Positions 48,661 through 60,903 are shown, counted from the stretch's first letter. The stretch: DNA of 64,000 nucleotides from Paraspadella gotoi (GCA_051294375.1 CM119270.1:18420159-18484158); one strand, 5' to 3'. Numbers and translations are program-made. Notes: generated by a model from the letters alone, not told the origin.

Positions 48661-49089
48661 TGGGCGGATGACGGATGAGGGCGGGACGCGTCTCGGAATG
48701 CGGGACGTGGATGGAAAAGGATTTTTGGTTTCGTCGCGATTGCGGGGAAATGCTATCGGCGAAGGAGAACCGTGATTATCGACTTTGTTTTACTTTTAAA
48801 AATAATATTTAGTATCACTTATGATAATAATTAAGGGAGTGGTCCTTCTATAATATTAAAACATTCTTTGAAATATTATACCACTTCTTTAATAGAGAAG
48901 CCAAATTCTCTAGGAGTGTGAGAGAGTCTTACGAGTTCCTGCAATGTATTCACCTTTGCCCGTCCAAAGTCAGGGACGAGATAACTTATTTATTAATGTA
49001 TTTCTATATTAGTTGTACCAATTACATTTAAGTAATGTAATCGAAATCACATTTCGAGAAATCACAGACAGCGAGAGAAACGAACAGAT

Positions 49090-49117
49090 GTCTGAGATCT
49101 GAGATCTGAGATCTGAG

Positions 49118-49205
<88 letters not shown>
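49090..49205. repeat. (TATC)n microsatellite with ATCTGAGAT tandem
   Basis: About 21 units of TATC (49121-49204) preceded by four 9 bp ATCTGAGAT units and followed by CTGAGAT. Confidence 0.97.
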
Positions 49206-49772
49206 GAGATGTATTATTCACGATATTCCATGAAACAACAGTGGAACATCACAAGAAAAAAAATCACAAAACAAACCAGAGCCAATATATTCCTCGTGAG
49301 GAAACGTTGAAGAAAAGATGTCATAAAAAGAAAAAGGGGTTAGCAGAAGGGCAATGACGGTAAAAGTTAATTCGGAAGATCAAGATGGAATTAGTTACAA
49401 AAAAAAAGAATTGTATCGCGAAAAAGGGAGAATATTTTGGTGTGGGTCACGTTTTATTTGAAAAAAATAATACACAGAAAAAAAAGAAAGAGTTGAGAGA
49501 GACAATGTGACGTCGACGAGTGGCAGGGCTTAGGAAACTAGAAGTAGGGCCGAGACTCACTTAAAAGAATAGAGAGAGGAAGGGCGGAGATAGGCAAAAA
49601 TAGGGTGAGGCCTGGTCGGGGACGGGGTGGGGGAAGGAGTGAGTTGGTTCCTATCGAAATGGAGACCTTGGTCTCGGCAAACCGAGATGGGGTCGAACGG
49701 CAGGGTGGTTCGGGAGACGTGAAAGGCAAAGCGTTTGTTTTGGTATTTGTCGAGACCTAACGACGACCGAAA

Positions 49773-49863
49773 ATGGCGGCCGGAAAATTAATCCGTCTCG
49801 GCGAAGGTTTCTCGGCGACGGATCCGCAGAAGCGACGGGCGCAGGCGGCGGCGGCGGCGGCGG
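49773..49863 (+). CDS. Ambiguous GC-rich open frame entering an N gap
   Basis: The plus strand has ATGGCGG in good start context (A at -3, G at +4) and reads MAAGKLIRLGEGFSATDPQK then RRAQ and poly-Ala into the gap. The minus strand is also open, proline-rich, and could be an exon of the p140Cap/SKT-like gene (PAPVASADPSPRNLRRDGLI), though no good donor follows. One of the two may be real; I cannot decide. Confidence 0.25.
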
Positions 49864-50439
49864 NNNNNNNNNNNNNNNNNNNNNNNNNNNNNNNNNNNNN
49901 NNNNNNNNNNNNNNNNNNNNNNNNNNNNNNNNNNNNNNNNNNNNNNNNNNNNNNNNNNNNNNNNNNNNNNNNNNNNNNNNNNNNNNNNNNNNNNNNNNNN
50001 NNNNNNNNNNNNNNNNNNNNNNNNNNNNNNNNNNNNNNNNNNNNNNNNNNNNNNNNNNNNNNNNNNNNNNNNNNNNNNNNNNNNNNNNNNNNNNNNNNNN
50101 NNNNNNNNNNNNNNNNNNNNNNNNNNNNNNNNNNNNNNNNNNNNNNNNNNNNNNNNNNNNNNNNNNNNNNNNNNNNNNNNNNNNNNNNNNNNNNNNNNNN
50201 NNNNNNNNNNNNNNNNNNNNNNNNNNNNNNNNNNNNNNNNNNNNNNNNNNNNNNNNNNNNNNNNNNNNNNNNNNNNNNNNNNNNNNNNNNNNNNNNNNNN
50301 NNNNNNNNNNNNNNNNNNNNNNNNNNNNNNNNNNNNNNNNNNNNNNNNNNNNTCTCTCTCTCAACCAACCCCTCTTCCTTCACCGCTACAAACTCTATCC
50401 TGGATTTCCATTCGTCAACGACGTTCGCTTCGTAACGTC

Positions 50440-50880
50440 GAAGTGACAGGAGGAAGAAAACAAAGGAAGGAAAAAAACAGAAAGAGAACGGAAAGAGAAA
50501 AGAAAAGAAAAAAGAAAAGGAGGAAAGATAAAAGAAAAGAAGGAAAGAAAAAAGTAAAGGAGGTAAGAGAAAATAAAAAGAGGAAAGAAAAAAGAAAAGT
50601 AGGAAAGAAAAAAGAAAAGGAGGAAAGAGAAAAGAAAAGAAAAAATAAAAGGATGAAAGAGAAAAGAAAATAAAAAAGAAAAGGAGGACAGAAAAAAAAG
50701 GGAGGAAAGAAAAAAGAAAATAAAAGAAGAAAATAAGAAAGAAAAAAAGAAAAAAAAAGCGGAGGAAATTTAAAATAAAAAAAAATAGAGAGGAAAAAGA
50801 AAAACAAAAGAAAGAGAGAAAATAAGAAAGAGAAAAAAAAAATATAATAAGAAAAGAGGGGAAAGTGCGAAATGGAGACA
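50440..50880. repeat. Purine minisatellite (AGGAAAGAAAAAAGAAA-type)
   Basis: Units of about 20-30 bp with GGAGGAAAGAAAAAAGAAAA repeat irregularly across the tract. Both flanking open frames are compositional. A CA/CT-rich (ACACACAC) tract follows at 50890-50950. Confidence 0.85.
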
Positions 50881-52772
50881 GATAAAAAAATACCAACACA
50901 CACAGACTCACACATACACACTCTCACACATACACACACACACACACAAAAGACGCCTTAATATATCGACATCACCGGGTTCAAGCCCAAAGACGGAAAA
51001 CATCTGAGTCTCTTATTCGACCTATCGGGATTTCGAGTCGAGGGCGATATGTGTGGGTGGGGTGAGTGGGGATGAGTGGTGAAAGTGGGTGAGAAGAGTG
51101 GGGATGAGTGGGTGGAGTCAGTGGTGAAAATGGGAAAAGGCTTCGAGTTGGGACGCGTTGTGAAAAGTGGTTATTGGGTAATACGTTGCGTTGAGCGGAC
51201 AGAACTAAAATTTGGTCCTCTGTAGTTCTGCTAGTTAATTTCAAGTTTAACAATAATTGTTGAAAAGGTCGTGTCTCGCATTCTCTTAATTCGAGCGTTT
51301 GGTCAATTATTTTAAGGTCANNNNNNNNNNNNNNNNNNNNNNNNNNNNNNNNNNNNNNNNNNNNNNNNNNNNNNNNNNNNNNNNNNNNNNNNNNNNNNNN
51401 NNNNNNNNNNNNNNNNNNNNNNNNNNNNNNNNNNNNNNNNNNNNNNNNNNNNNNNNNNNNNNNNNNNNNNNNNNNNNNNNNNNNNNNNNNNNNNNNNNNN
51501 NNNNNNNNNNNNNNNNNNNNNNNNNNNNNNNNNNNNNNNNNNNNNNNNNNNNNNNNNNNNNNNNNNNNNNNNNNNNNNNNNNNNNNNNNNNNNNNNNNNN
51601 NNNNNNNNNNNNNNNNNNNNNNNNNNTCGAAACTCATACAATTTTCGTTTTTCTTCTAAAAACTCACGTTGAAATCTTTGGACGGGCGACGTCAAGAACG
51701 TTTGATTTCGCGAGCGTAAAGNNNNNNNNNNNNNNNNNNNNNNNNNNNNNNNNNNNNNNNNNNNNNNNNNNNNNNNNNNNNNNNNNNNNNNNNNNNNNNN
51801 NNNNNNNNNNNNNNNNNNNNNNNNNNNNNNNNNNNNNNNNNNNNNNNNNNNNNNNNNNNNNNNNNNNNNNNNNNNNNNNNNNNNNNNNNNNNNNNNNNNN
51901 NNNNNNNNNNNNNNNNNNNNNNNNNNNNNNNNNNNNNNNNNNNNNNNNNNNNNNNNNNNNNNNNNNNNNNNNNNNNNNNNNNNNNNNNNNNNNNNNNNNN
52001 NNNNNNNNNNNNNNNNNNNNNNNNNNNNNNNNNNNNNNNNNNNNNNNNNNNNNNNNNNNNNNNNNNNNNNNNNNNNNNNNNNNNNNNNNNNNNNNNNNNN
52101 NNNNNNNNNNNNNNNNNNNNNNNNNNNNNNNNNNNNNNNNNNNNNNNNNNNNNNNNNNNNNNNNNNNNNNNNNNNNNNNNNNNNNNNNNNNNNNNNNNNN
52201 NNNNNNNNNNNNNNNNNNNNNNNNNNNNNNNNNNNNNNNNNNNNNNNNNNNNNNNNNNNNNNNNNNNNNNNNNNNNNNNNNNNNNNNNNNNNNNNNNNNN
52301 NNNNNNNNNNNNNNNNNNNNNNNNNNNNNNNNNNNNNNNNNNNNNNNNNNNNNNNNACATAATTGATTTCGCCATGAATTTATTCTTTAATAATATCCAT
52401 TTATTCGTCATTTAAGATTTAGAAAACCTTGCCAGATCAACCTACTGCCGGCGAACGCGCGACCCTCGAGGCACAGAAAATAACAAACAGTTTCTACAGT
52501 AAAAACTACGCAACCCGCCTGGTGGAATCGACCGTTCATCTCAAATTATTATTTTTTTTCTTTTTCGTCCTTTTTTCCTCCTTTTTTCAGAAGGAAGACT
52601 TATATCGGCTAAATGTTATGACTTTTTCTCTCGGTCCCGGACAAAGGGTGATACACCCAATATAACGGAAAATCGAGTGTTAGCGCCGACAAATCCGATC
52701 GGGGAAAGAAAGGCTCACGTCAATCAGCGAGACGCGAACTCGAAACCTTCCGAGCAAACGCCACGCCGCATA

Positions 52773-52806
<34 letters not shown>

Positions 52807-52895
52807 TACCTTCGCCCCGTCGGCGTCGTCTTTACTCAACCGGAGACGAAAAAAGAAAGAAAAAAAGAAGAAAAAAAAGAAAAAAGAATGCTTAC

Positions 52896-53083
52896 CTTGA
52901 CGTCTCGTTCCGCTCCGTCCTTTCTCGTTCCCCCTTCTCGTCCTCCCTCCTTCTCCCCCTCCTCCTCCTCTTCCTCTTCCTCCCCGTGCGAGGCGACGCG
53001 GTGCATCATCGCCGAATGCACGAGTCCCGTCAACTCCTCGATCTGAGCCTCCATCTGGTGCATCTTTAAGGCGGCCCCGTCGT
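52896..53083 (-). CDS. SRCIN1/KIAA1217-like: Exon of p140Cap/SKT-like gene upstream of the core
   Basis: Acceptor ATCTTCCTCAG|A at 53083, donor GTCAAG|GTAAGC at 52896, 188 bases, phase 1 in and phase 0 out, which suits the exon at 26586. The peptide is DGAALKMHQMEAQIEELTGL, VHSAMMHRVASHGEEEEEEE, then EGEKEGGREGGTRKDGAERD and VK. The start resembles, from memory, vertebrate KIAA1217 MQAMEKQIASLTGLVQSALF: same HQME/QAMEKQI helix and TGLV.SA motif, which lies just before the coiled-coil core. After it comes an acidic poly-Glu run encoded by GAG/GAA. Between this exon and 26586 lies the whole inverted right arm, making a 26 kb intron as assembled. Confidence 0.85.
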
Positions 53084-54143
53084 CTGAGGAAGATGATGGA
53101 GGGGGGGTTGAAGAGGGGGGGAGNNNNNNNNNNNNNNNNNNNNNNNNNNNNNNNNNNNNNNNNNNNNNNNNNNNNNNNNNNNNNNNNNNNNNNNNNNNNN
53201 NNNNNNAAAGATTCTGCGGTGGAGAGAGATTAAATTTGGGAAAAAAGAGAGAGAGCGGAAGGAAGGGATAAAATTTAATTAAGAAGGAATGAAGAGGAAA
53301 AAAAGAGTCGGAGGAAAGGGAGGAAAGAAAAGGAAGGAAAGGAAAGGAACGACGCAACCCGGTAACAAATGAAGAAAGAGAGAAATAATGAATCAGAAAA
53401 TGGAGAAAAAGAAAAATGAAGGAAGAGAAGGAAACGTCTTCGCTGCCAACAGCGATTGATATGGGATAAACACCGTGGGGCGAAATATAAAGACAAGCAA
53501 GTGACGAGCGAAATCGCAAGCAAAAGCAAAGAAGGCAAGCAAAAGCAAAAAAAGGCAAGCAAAAGACGAAGAGAAAACCACAACGGAGGAGATAAATGGA
53601 AAGATAAACGGAGAGAAGAAACAGACGATGATGAGTCGAGGGAGATAAGGAAAAGAAAAATCGAGAATTGTTAGGGATAAGCGGAAAGAGAGAGGAGAAA
53701 GAAGACGAAAGAGAGAGAGTAGATGAGATGATCCTCGGCGTCTCTCGCGTGGCTGATAAGAGAGACACAATTGAAGAGAACCGAAAGCGTAAGAATGGAA
53801 AGAAGTGAAAGAAGATATAGGAAGAATTTGCAAAAAAACCCGAGAACCGGGAAACGAAAAAGTTCAAATAATAATCAAACAGAAGGCGCCGGTGAGGGAG
53901 AAGTGGGAGGCAAGACGAAGGCGGCGGTGTGGGAATATTCAATGGCGGTAGGCGTGGCGGGAGAGAGCGGGGGGGGGGCGAAAAGGGCGAGTGAGAATGC
54001 TTTGCCCTTCGCTCTTTAGAGAGCAGAGAATTTCGCCGCCCCTTTCGTTCAGAAATGGATCCGTTTCTCGTTTACACGAGTCTCTCTCTCTCTCTCTCTC
54101 TACTCTCTCTCTCTCCTCTCTCTCCTCTCTCTCTCTCTCTCAG

Positions 54144-54230
54144 TTCAAAAACACAATGTCCGAGTTGGAGGGTGTGGATTCCTTTTTCAACAAAGCGCCA
54201 AGAATGTTTACCGACATGAAAGAACAATAG
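54144..54230 (+). CDS. Candidate short terminal exon, plus strand
   Basis: After a long CT tract ending TCTCTCAG| (54143) the sequence reads FKNT, then MSELEGVDSFFNKAPRMFTD and MKEQ with TAG at 54228-54230. The ATG at 54156 has A at -3. The peptide has a natural amino-acid mix, unlike the repeat frames nearby. The family is not recognised. It lies inside the minus-strand gene's intron, and the CT tract makes the acceptor easy to imitate by chance. Confidence 0.35.
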   Translation, partial: FKNTMSELEGVDSFFNKAPRMFTDMKEQ

Positions 54231-54374
54231 TACTAGACTAGAGATTTATTAATGGACGAATCGCGAGTCCCTTTTGTTTATAATGAAGCGCGGGATTTCG
54301 TCGTTTGCCGCTCGTGCGCCTCATTCGTTCTCATCTTAGCGACGATGAAAACAAAATTCTTTCTCCGTTTTGGA

Positions 54375-54462
54375 ATTTAGCCTTTGAAGAAGAGGACGAC
54401 GATGATGACGAAGACGATGACGACGATGCCGACGATGACGACGACGACGACGACGATGACTT
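54375..54462. repeat. (GAC/GAT)n imperfect trinucleotide tract
   Basis: Codes poly-Asp in one frame but is surrounded by AT-rich DNA with no splice context. Related GAC/CGT runs occur at 33441-33475, 38398-38480, 36428-36450, 40957-40985 and 52778-52804. Confidence 0.8.
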
Positions 54463-54894
54463 GGATAATAAAAACGAAAACTTCTAATAATAATACGAAG
54501 CCAAGTGGCAATCACCGTAATGTAGAAAACAACGAAAATAAAAGAGTAAAGAATAAAGACGATAACGAAGACCAACATAATTAATTAAAAGTATGATTAA
54601 GATGAGCAAAATACTATTATCAAAAGGATCGAGTAGCAATTAATAACGACGACAACAACATAATAATTATAAAGACGACGAAAAAACAAAAGAGCAACCT
54701 CAACGAAAACGACGACGACGACATAATGATGATCAATATGGCGGGAATTCTGGAATGCTCCGTAAAGGCCGCTATCGCTGGATTTCATACCAAAACAACT
54801 TCATTAGTTGTATTTCGGTACAATTTGATACAATTGCGACATTTGACTACAGACCGCACTTGCATCCACATTCTCCACCGCCACAGCTGCCACC

Positions 54895-55015
54895 GCTGCC
54901 ACTGCCGTCTTCGCCGCCGCCGCCGTCTTCGCCGCCGCCGCCGCCGCCGTCTCACCGCCGACGCCGCCGCCGCCGTCTCACCGCCGCCGCCGCCGCCGCC
55001 GCCTCCGTCGATGAA
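54895..55015. repeat. (CCG)n imperfect tract
   Basis: About 120 bp of CCG/CCGT units (CGCCGCCGCCGTCTCACCGC), open in several frames as poly-Pro, poly-Arg or Ala. The 3' flank has a triple GGACTTGTAC tandem at about 55068-55098. Confidence 0.85.
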
Positions 55016-55179
55016 TCAGGATCGATTTTCGATTCGTCCTTCGTCGTTTTCTCTTTCGGACAAGAGACGGACTTGTACGGACTTGTACGGACTTACGGAC
55101 TCTCAGAGATTCTAAAGGCTTTTTATATTCCGCCTTTTTACACCCTTTCTCCCCTTTCTCTTCTTTCTCCCCCTTCCAC

Positions 55180-55420
55180 TCTCTTTCTAAACTCTCTTCT
55201 TCTTTCACTCCTTCTCTTTAATAACCATCTTTCTCTTTCACTCTCTTTCTCTTTCTCTCTTTCTAAACCCTCTTTCTCTTTCGCTCCCTCTCTCTCTTTC
55301 GAAACTCTCTTCTTCTTTCACTCCCTCTCTTTAATAACCATCTTTCTCTTTCACTCTCTTTCTCTCTTTCTCTTTCTAAACCCTCTTTCTCTTTCACTCC
55401 CTCTCGCTTTTTCTAAACTT
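55180..55420. repeat. Pyrimidine tandem repeat, about 120 bp units
   Basis: Two copies (start about 55190 and 55305) share AAACTCTCTTCTTCTTTCAC, TTTAATAACCATCTTTCTCT and CTAAACCCTCTTTCTCTTTC. Confidence 0.8.
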
Positions 55421-56647
55421 TCTAAACTTTTCCCCTCAGTTCCCCTTCTTTTACCTTTTCCTCACTTTTTTTCCCAAATTTTCTAAACTCATGTTTGGCC
55501 AAAATAAAACTAACTCAGGCGCCATCTTTGCTGCTTGAGAAAGAAGCGCTATCACCAACGAGACTTCGTCACTCGTAATGATAGCTTATTTATATTTATT
55601 TATACACACATAACTGAATAATTTTATTTTGGTTGTACTAGTTTCATATATATGATGTACGACGCTTGCGTAATTAACCGTCAGAGGTCATCAACCACAA
55701 CCACAGCCACTAATCGCGCCACTAAATCACCACAACGCCACCAAACGACGCCGCTCAATTACCACAACCAATACCACAACATCACCACATGACTCCACTA
55801 GTCTCCTACAACGCCACCAAACGATGCCGCTCTATCGCAGCAACGCCATCACGCGACGCCACTTCGTTTCTTCCAACGTCCGCGTTACTAATTTTCCGGT
55901 TCCCAAACTCGTGGCGCCTTTTCATCGATATTCTTTAACGCTCCTTCATCACGTGATCTNNNNNNNNNNNNNNNNNNNNNNNNNNNNNNNNNNNNNNNNN
56001 NNNNNNNNNNNNNNNNNNNNNNNNNNNNNNNNNNNNNNNNNNNNNNNNNNNNNNNNNNNNNNNNNNNNNNNNNNNNNNNNNNNNNNNNNNNNNNNNNNNN
56101 NNNNNNNNNNNNNNNNNNNNNNNNNNNNNNNNNNNNNNNNNNNNNNNNNNNNNNNNNNNNNNNNNNNNNNNNNNNNNNNNNNNNNNNNNNNNNNNNNNNN
56201 NNNNNNNNNNNNNNNNNNNNNNNNNNNNNNNNNNNNNNNNNNNNNNNNNNNNNNNNNNNNNNNNNNACCCTATCCACGTTCGGCGTCACAAGAAAAAGAA
56301 CGAAGTTCGCACGAAATCATCAGCGCCTCATTTTCCTTCGGCGTCGCTCCCACGGGTCAAACGTTAGAGGGTCAGTCAGTCAGTCTCTCTCTCTCTCTCT
56401 NNNNNNNNNNNNNNNNNNNNNNNNNNNNNNNNNNNNNNNNNNNNNNNNNNNNNNNNNNNNNNNNNNNNNNNNNNNNNNNNNNNNNNNNNNNNNNNNNNNN
56501 NNNNNNNNNNNNNNNNNNNNNNNNNNNNNNNNNNNNNNNNNNNNNNNNNNNNNNNNNNNNNNNNNNNNNNNNNNNNNNNNNNNNNNNNNNNNNNNNNNNN
56601 NNNNNNNNNNNNNNNNNNNNNNNNNNNNNNNNNNNNNNNNNNNNNNN

Positions 56648-56796
56648 CGCCGGGCGAGCGAATCTGAATCCTTGGCGCCGCGGACGCCGCCCTGTTGACG
56701 CCGGCGGCGCCGTCCGGTTCGGCTCCGATATCCCCGGCGCCGCGCTGGCCGCCGTGCGAGGAATGGCGTGACGGTCCCAGGTGAGAGTGTGCGGAC
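56648..56796 (-). CDS. Probable upstream exon of p140Cap/SKT-like gene (cut by gap)
   Basis: A strong acceptor, TAATCTCCCTCTTCTAG|G at 56796, opens a frame (one base, then codons) without stops to the N gap at 56647: SAHSHLGPSRHSSHGGQRGA, then GDIGAEPDGAAGVNRAASAA, then PRIQIRSPG. The peptide is polar and probably disordered, similar in style to other exons of this gene, and the strand agrees. No donor is visible because the gap intervenes. The plus strand has a good donor-like CCCAG|GTGAGAGT at 56780, so an exon on the other strand remains possible. Confidence 0.5.
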
Positions 56797-56889
56797 CTAG
56801 AAGAGGGAGATTAGGGGGGAGGGGGTGAAAAGGGTGAAGGGTAAGTGAGAAACAAGAACAGAAAAGTTTGAGGCGTCTCGACATTGTAT

Positions 56890-57080
56890 AACTATAAAAA
56901 GCACCTTATGGTTTATTACTTTAACATTAAGTATTAAGCATTTACAATTTTATACCATGTCAATGCTTTTTTTTTTAACCTTCCTACCAAATTGAAAATA
57001 CGATTTTAATCGATGAAGTGACGGATAGAGCTAAAGAAGTACCGACTGACCGACCAAAAAGCGACTTATAGAGCAACTAA
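56890..57080 (+). repeat. MITE-like dispersed repeat, partial copy 2
   Basis: It shares the 3' part (GACCGACCAAAAAGCGACTTATAGAGCAACT) with the copies at 47086 and 60904; the 5' part is replaced by other AT-rich sequence. Confidence 0.6.
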
Positions 57081-57239
57081 CAATACAAGAGGTAGAGATA
57101 AGGAAAAGAGAAGGTGAGGGAAGGAAAGGAAGAGGGAAATAGCAAAAGGTAAATGAGGAAAAGTAGAGGTGAAAAAAAAAGGGTAGAAAAGGGAAAAATT
57201 ATTCATGAGGCGAGAAAACAAGGTTTAGTGTTGATCGGA

Positions 57240-57480
57240 GGGGGGGAGGAAGGGGAGAGGGAAGAGGAGGAGGAAGTGAGAGAGAGGAAGCGGAAGGAGG
57301 AAGAGGGAGGAGGCAAAGGAAGGGAAGGAGGAAGAGGAGGAACACAGGAGGAGATGAGAAGAGGAGGAGAAGTGGAGAAGAGCGAGAAGGAAGAGAAGGA
57401 GAAAGAGGAGGAGAGAAGAGGAGGAGGAAGGGAAGGAGGAAGGGAAGGAGGAAGGGAAGGAGGAAGAGGAGGGTAGTGGG
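57240..57480. repeat. Purine (GGA)n-type tract
   Basis: About 240 bp of nearly pure G/A with GGAGGAAGGGAAGGAGGAAG units toward the end (57415-57472). It could form triplex structures. Open frames on both strands are compositional. Confidence 0.85.
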
Positions 57481-57499
57481 GGAGGAGACCGCGCGGCTG

Positions 57500-58730
57500 A
57501 TTTTTGCGATGTCGATGTCAGCAATCGATTGGATGGGGTGAGAATGTGAAAAAAACAAAGAAAGTGAGAGAGAGACCAAAAAAACTGTTAGAAAATGTAA
57601 AAGTAAAAACAAAAGGGAAAACATAAAGTTTTTCGCGGTTCATGTGAGAGGATGAAAGATAAGAGGCGACGACCGTAAACGCCGACGACGACGACGACGA
57701 CGACCACGTGGGATAAAAAACTGCGTAAGGGAGATCGCCACCACCTGATGCTAACAAAGGCTTCGCCGGATTCTCTTTGGATCATTGGGTAAATTTGTTC
57801 GTCGAGTTAAAAAAAAAATAGGTACAAGTGGGTAAAAAAAAAAAAAAGACCCAACTGGTCACATATGTTCAACGAACATTTATTTTCCTAAACGAAACAA
57901 ATCCTTTGCTTGTTTTCCAAGCAGAGAGAAGCGAAGCGATGCAAGCAAAGAAGCAAGCATGAGAATGAATCACTAAAACAATGTTCCCGTTATCAGGATA
58001 TCTCTTTCGTTAATGGGAGTCACGTGACGATGTATAAATAGGTGCGGTTATTAAAAAGAAGAGTAAATAATCTTGGCTCATGAGCGAGATTAGAGAGAAG
58101 AGTAAAAATTAATCATAATCGTGTTACAAGCTTTTTTTTTTTTTTGTTTAAAAAATACATAGAAAGGGAAAGTAAAAAAAAAAACAACGATGAAAAAGAA
58201 ATATCGATATTTTTTTTTCTTAGAAAAAAGAAGAAAGAAGAAAGAGAGAAGGTGTTGATTTTCCCTCAATTCTCAACTGACGGAGAAAAAAAAGAAAAAA
58301 AAAAGAAAAAAAAGAAAAAATCGGGAAAACGTCATCGGAATTTGATGGACGAAACTAAAAAAAGGCTTAAAACCTGACTTAACAACTGTAGAAAGCAAAT
58401 ACAATATCTCGGCAGGGAATAAAATAAATAATATTAAATTTAATTTAAAAAAAGTCACGTTGTAGTACATGAAGACTTACAGAGTAGTTTAAATTCTTAG
58501 TCAAACTTACCGGCTATATTCAACTCAATTAAGTCTGACACCTCATCAATTTAATTTAATTAATTAAATTAATTAATTAATTTACTTAATTAAATTATTA
58601 AAACAAATTTGTCGCTTTCCAAAGCCAAATGATTTAAAATCTCTTTGCGTTCATCTCCAAACAGAACGACCAACTGGAAAGAGTCTCATTGCGACGTGGC
58701 TCCGAGGAAATAATCAAATAACAAAGACGC
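57500..58730. other. No gene supported
   Basis: Contains a short (GAC)n run near 57680-57705, A-rich stretches and an AATT-rich palindromic tract at 58550-58600. Confidence 0.5.
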
Positions 58731-59022
58731 GAAAAAAGAAACGGCGCTCGGCTCTGCACGGCGCGAAATACGAAACGGCGGGAAAAAAGAAACGGCGCTC
58801 GGCTCTGCACGGCGCGAAATATGAAACGGCGCTCGGCTCTGCACGGCGCGAAAAAAGAAACGGCATTCGGCTCTGCTCGGCGCAAAATAAGAAACTGCGC
58901 TCGGCTCTGAACGGCGCGAAATACGAAACGGCGCTTAGTTCTGCACGGCGCGAAATACGAAACGGCGCTCGGCTCTGCACGGCGCGAAATACTAAACGGC
59001 GCTCGGCTCTGCACGGCGCCGC
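58731..59022. repeat. 34 bp minisatellite, about eight copies
   Basis: Units of about 34 bp share GCGCGAAATACGAAACGGCG followed by CTCGGCTCTGCACG, varying by A-run length (GAAAAAAGAAACG) and single changes. Since 34 is not a multiple of three, three units form a 34-residue period in translation, which explains the long open minus-strand frames. There is no evidence that it is translated. Confidence 0.9.
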
Positions 59023-59767
59023 GGCGCGGGTTCGGGCTCGGCATGGCTCGGAGACCCAGCGAGATCATTAAGCGGGTTCCTTCCGCAGCCGAGATTAAAG
59101 GAAGAGATATGTCATCATTGTTTTTGGATTAAAAATTCCTTAATAGTTTTTTTTTTTCATGGAAGCCTTATGAACGGGAGAACCTGGTGTTAATTACTAA
59201 AACTAATATAAATAATATAATTATCATTGTTATATTTTGGTCTCTGAGATAAATACTTTGAAATACTTTATATCGTAAAATTATTTTTTTCAAATTCAAC
59301 GTCATACCGACATACCATGTCAGTTGTCAATTCTCTCGAACGAATAAATATAAATCATGTTGTATATAATATATATAATATAATTATAGCCACTCGTGAT
59401 TGCCAATTGAGTTTAGAGATAATCCATCGTCGAGGGCAAAAACTCATTTCATATTCGAGAATTTCTCGTATTTTACGAGCGAAAACCAAACTAAATTATT
59501 TAGTTTTATGCGCGCCGTTATTTGGATCCGAACAAAAGGCTATAATATATTTTTTTTTTATGAAAGACGAATGAGTGCGTGTATCTCGATTTTGAGAAAT
59601 AAAAATCACGAGAGGGAAACAAAAGAAAAACATCAGTTTGCGCGCAATTAAGGGAAAAAAATCTATTTAATTGCGATTTCCGTCCAAAATACGTAAAGAA
59701 TACTCAAATAAGATTTTAAAACATCGTTATGAGAATTTTATTTCATATCAATAATGATACAGTAGCA

Positions 59768-59775
59768 TACATACA

Positions 59776-59806
<31 letters not shown>
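59768..59806. repeat. (CATA)n microsatellite
   Basis: About ten CATA units. Confidence 0.95.
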
Positions 59807-59808
<2 letters not shown>

Positions 59809-60269
59809 TTAAAGTAAGGTTGGTTAAATATTAAAAAAAACTCCTAATCGAAAATTCTCAATTTTAAGGGCGGAATGACGACCGTTCAAAAAAATATTAA
59901 AAAAATATTTAAAAAAGGGGGAAAAAATGAAAAAGAAAAAAGGGGGAAAAATGAGATCCATTGATGAAAGGAAATCGAATGAGAAATTAGAGGAAGAACC
60001 AGATTCCGATTCGACGAATTAACATCGACGATCGAAAGAGCGAGTGGAATAAATCGGAATTGGAGGAAAAAAAGGGAGGAAAGGCAAAAAAATGGAGGAA
60101 AGGAAAAAAAGGGAGGAAAAGAAAAAAATGAGGAAAGGAAAGAAGGGGAGGAAAAAAGGGATGAAAGGAAAGAAGTGAGGAAAAAAAAAAGGAGGAAAGG
60201 AAAGAAAATTAGGACTAATAGAAGAAGAACGATGATGAGAGCGACGGGGGAAAAGGGAATGAAAAAAAA

Positions 60270-60291
60270 CAAGAGAGAGAGAGAGAGAAAG

Positions 60292-60361
<70 letters not shown>

Positions 60362-60362
60362 A
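60270..60362. repeat. (GA)n microsatellite, interrupted
   Basis: About 90 bp of GA interrupted by A and GAAGAG. Confidence 0.95.
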
Positions 60363-60903
60363 TGTTCGTGTGTGAAATGAGAGTGAAATATTAAGGAGCT
60401 TTGAAGCTGGAAAGGAATTGAAACGAGGGGAAAAGGTGATGAATGGAAATTTAGGAGTAGGTAATAAAAACAAAACTAAAAAAAAACAAAAAACAAAAAA
60501 ACAAAAAAACAAAAAAACAAAAAAAAGGGAAAAAAAGCTAAACGTTAAAAAACAGAAGCGCAAATTGCAGCGAATTATGATGATGTACCTGACAAGAGAA
60601 AGGAACTTAGGAAGAAAGTACCAAAGATGTAATAAGTAGAGAGAAAACCTACTTAAGAAAAAAGTTGTAAATTTAGGAGAAGGAGACAAAGTCCAGACTG
60701 ACACTCAAACTAGAGAATTAAAAAGGTTTTAACGGAATTTAAAAATTCGAAAAGATATGAGAAACTGAAAAAAGCAAAAACAAAAACAAAAGGGAACGAA
60801 AAAGCGAAAGAAACCGAGTGAATAAGAAGGTGAACTATTTTTTGGGGGATAAAAAAATCAACAAAATAAAGGCATTGGTGAAACAGAAAGAACAAGAAAC
60901 GGT

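Larger units (their letters stand above)
49864..56647. other. Gap-rich interval (six N gaps)
   Basis: Unsequenced stretches are at 49864-50352, 51321-51626, 51722-52356, 53124-53206, 55960-56266 and 56401-56647, about 2.07 kb of N. Several sit next to GCG, CT or G-rich tracts. Exons between 56.6 and 53.1 kb of the p140Cap/SKT-like gene may lie in them. Confidence 0.9.

Noticed and set aside
50415-50945. Phe/Leu-rich minus-strand open frames that look like membrane proteins
   Set aside because: They are translations of a purine/pyrimidine minisatellite, with frames partly extended across N gaps.
54305-54487. Poly-Asp protein
   Set aside because: It is a GAC/GAT trinucleotide tract of the kind seen in at least five other places in the window, without splice context.
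58634-59068. 144-codon Cys/Arg-rich open frame
   Set aside because: It is produced by a 34 bp minisatellite; no transcript signal or start context was seen. Kept only as a repeat.
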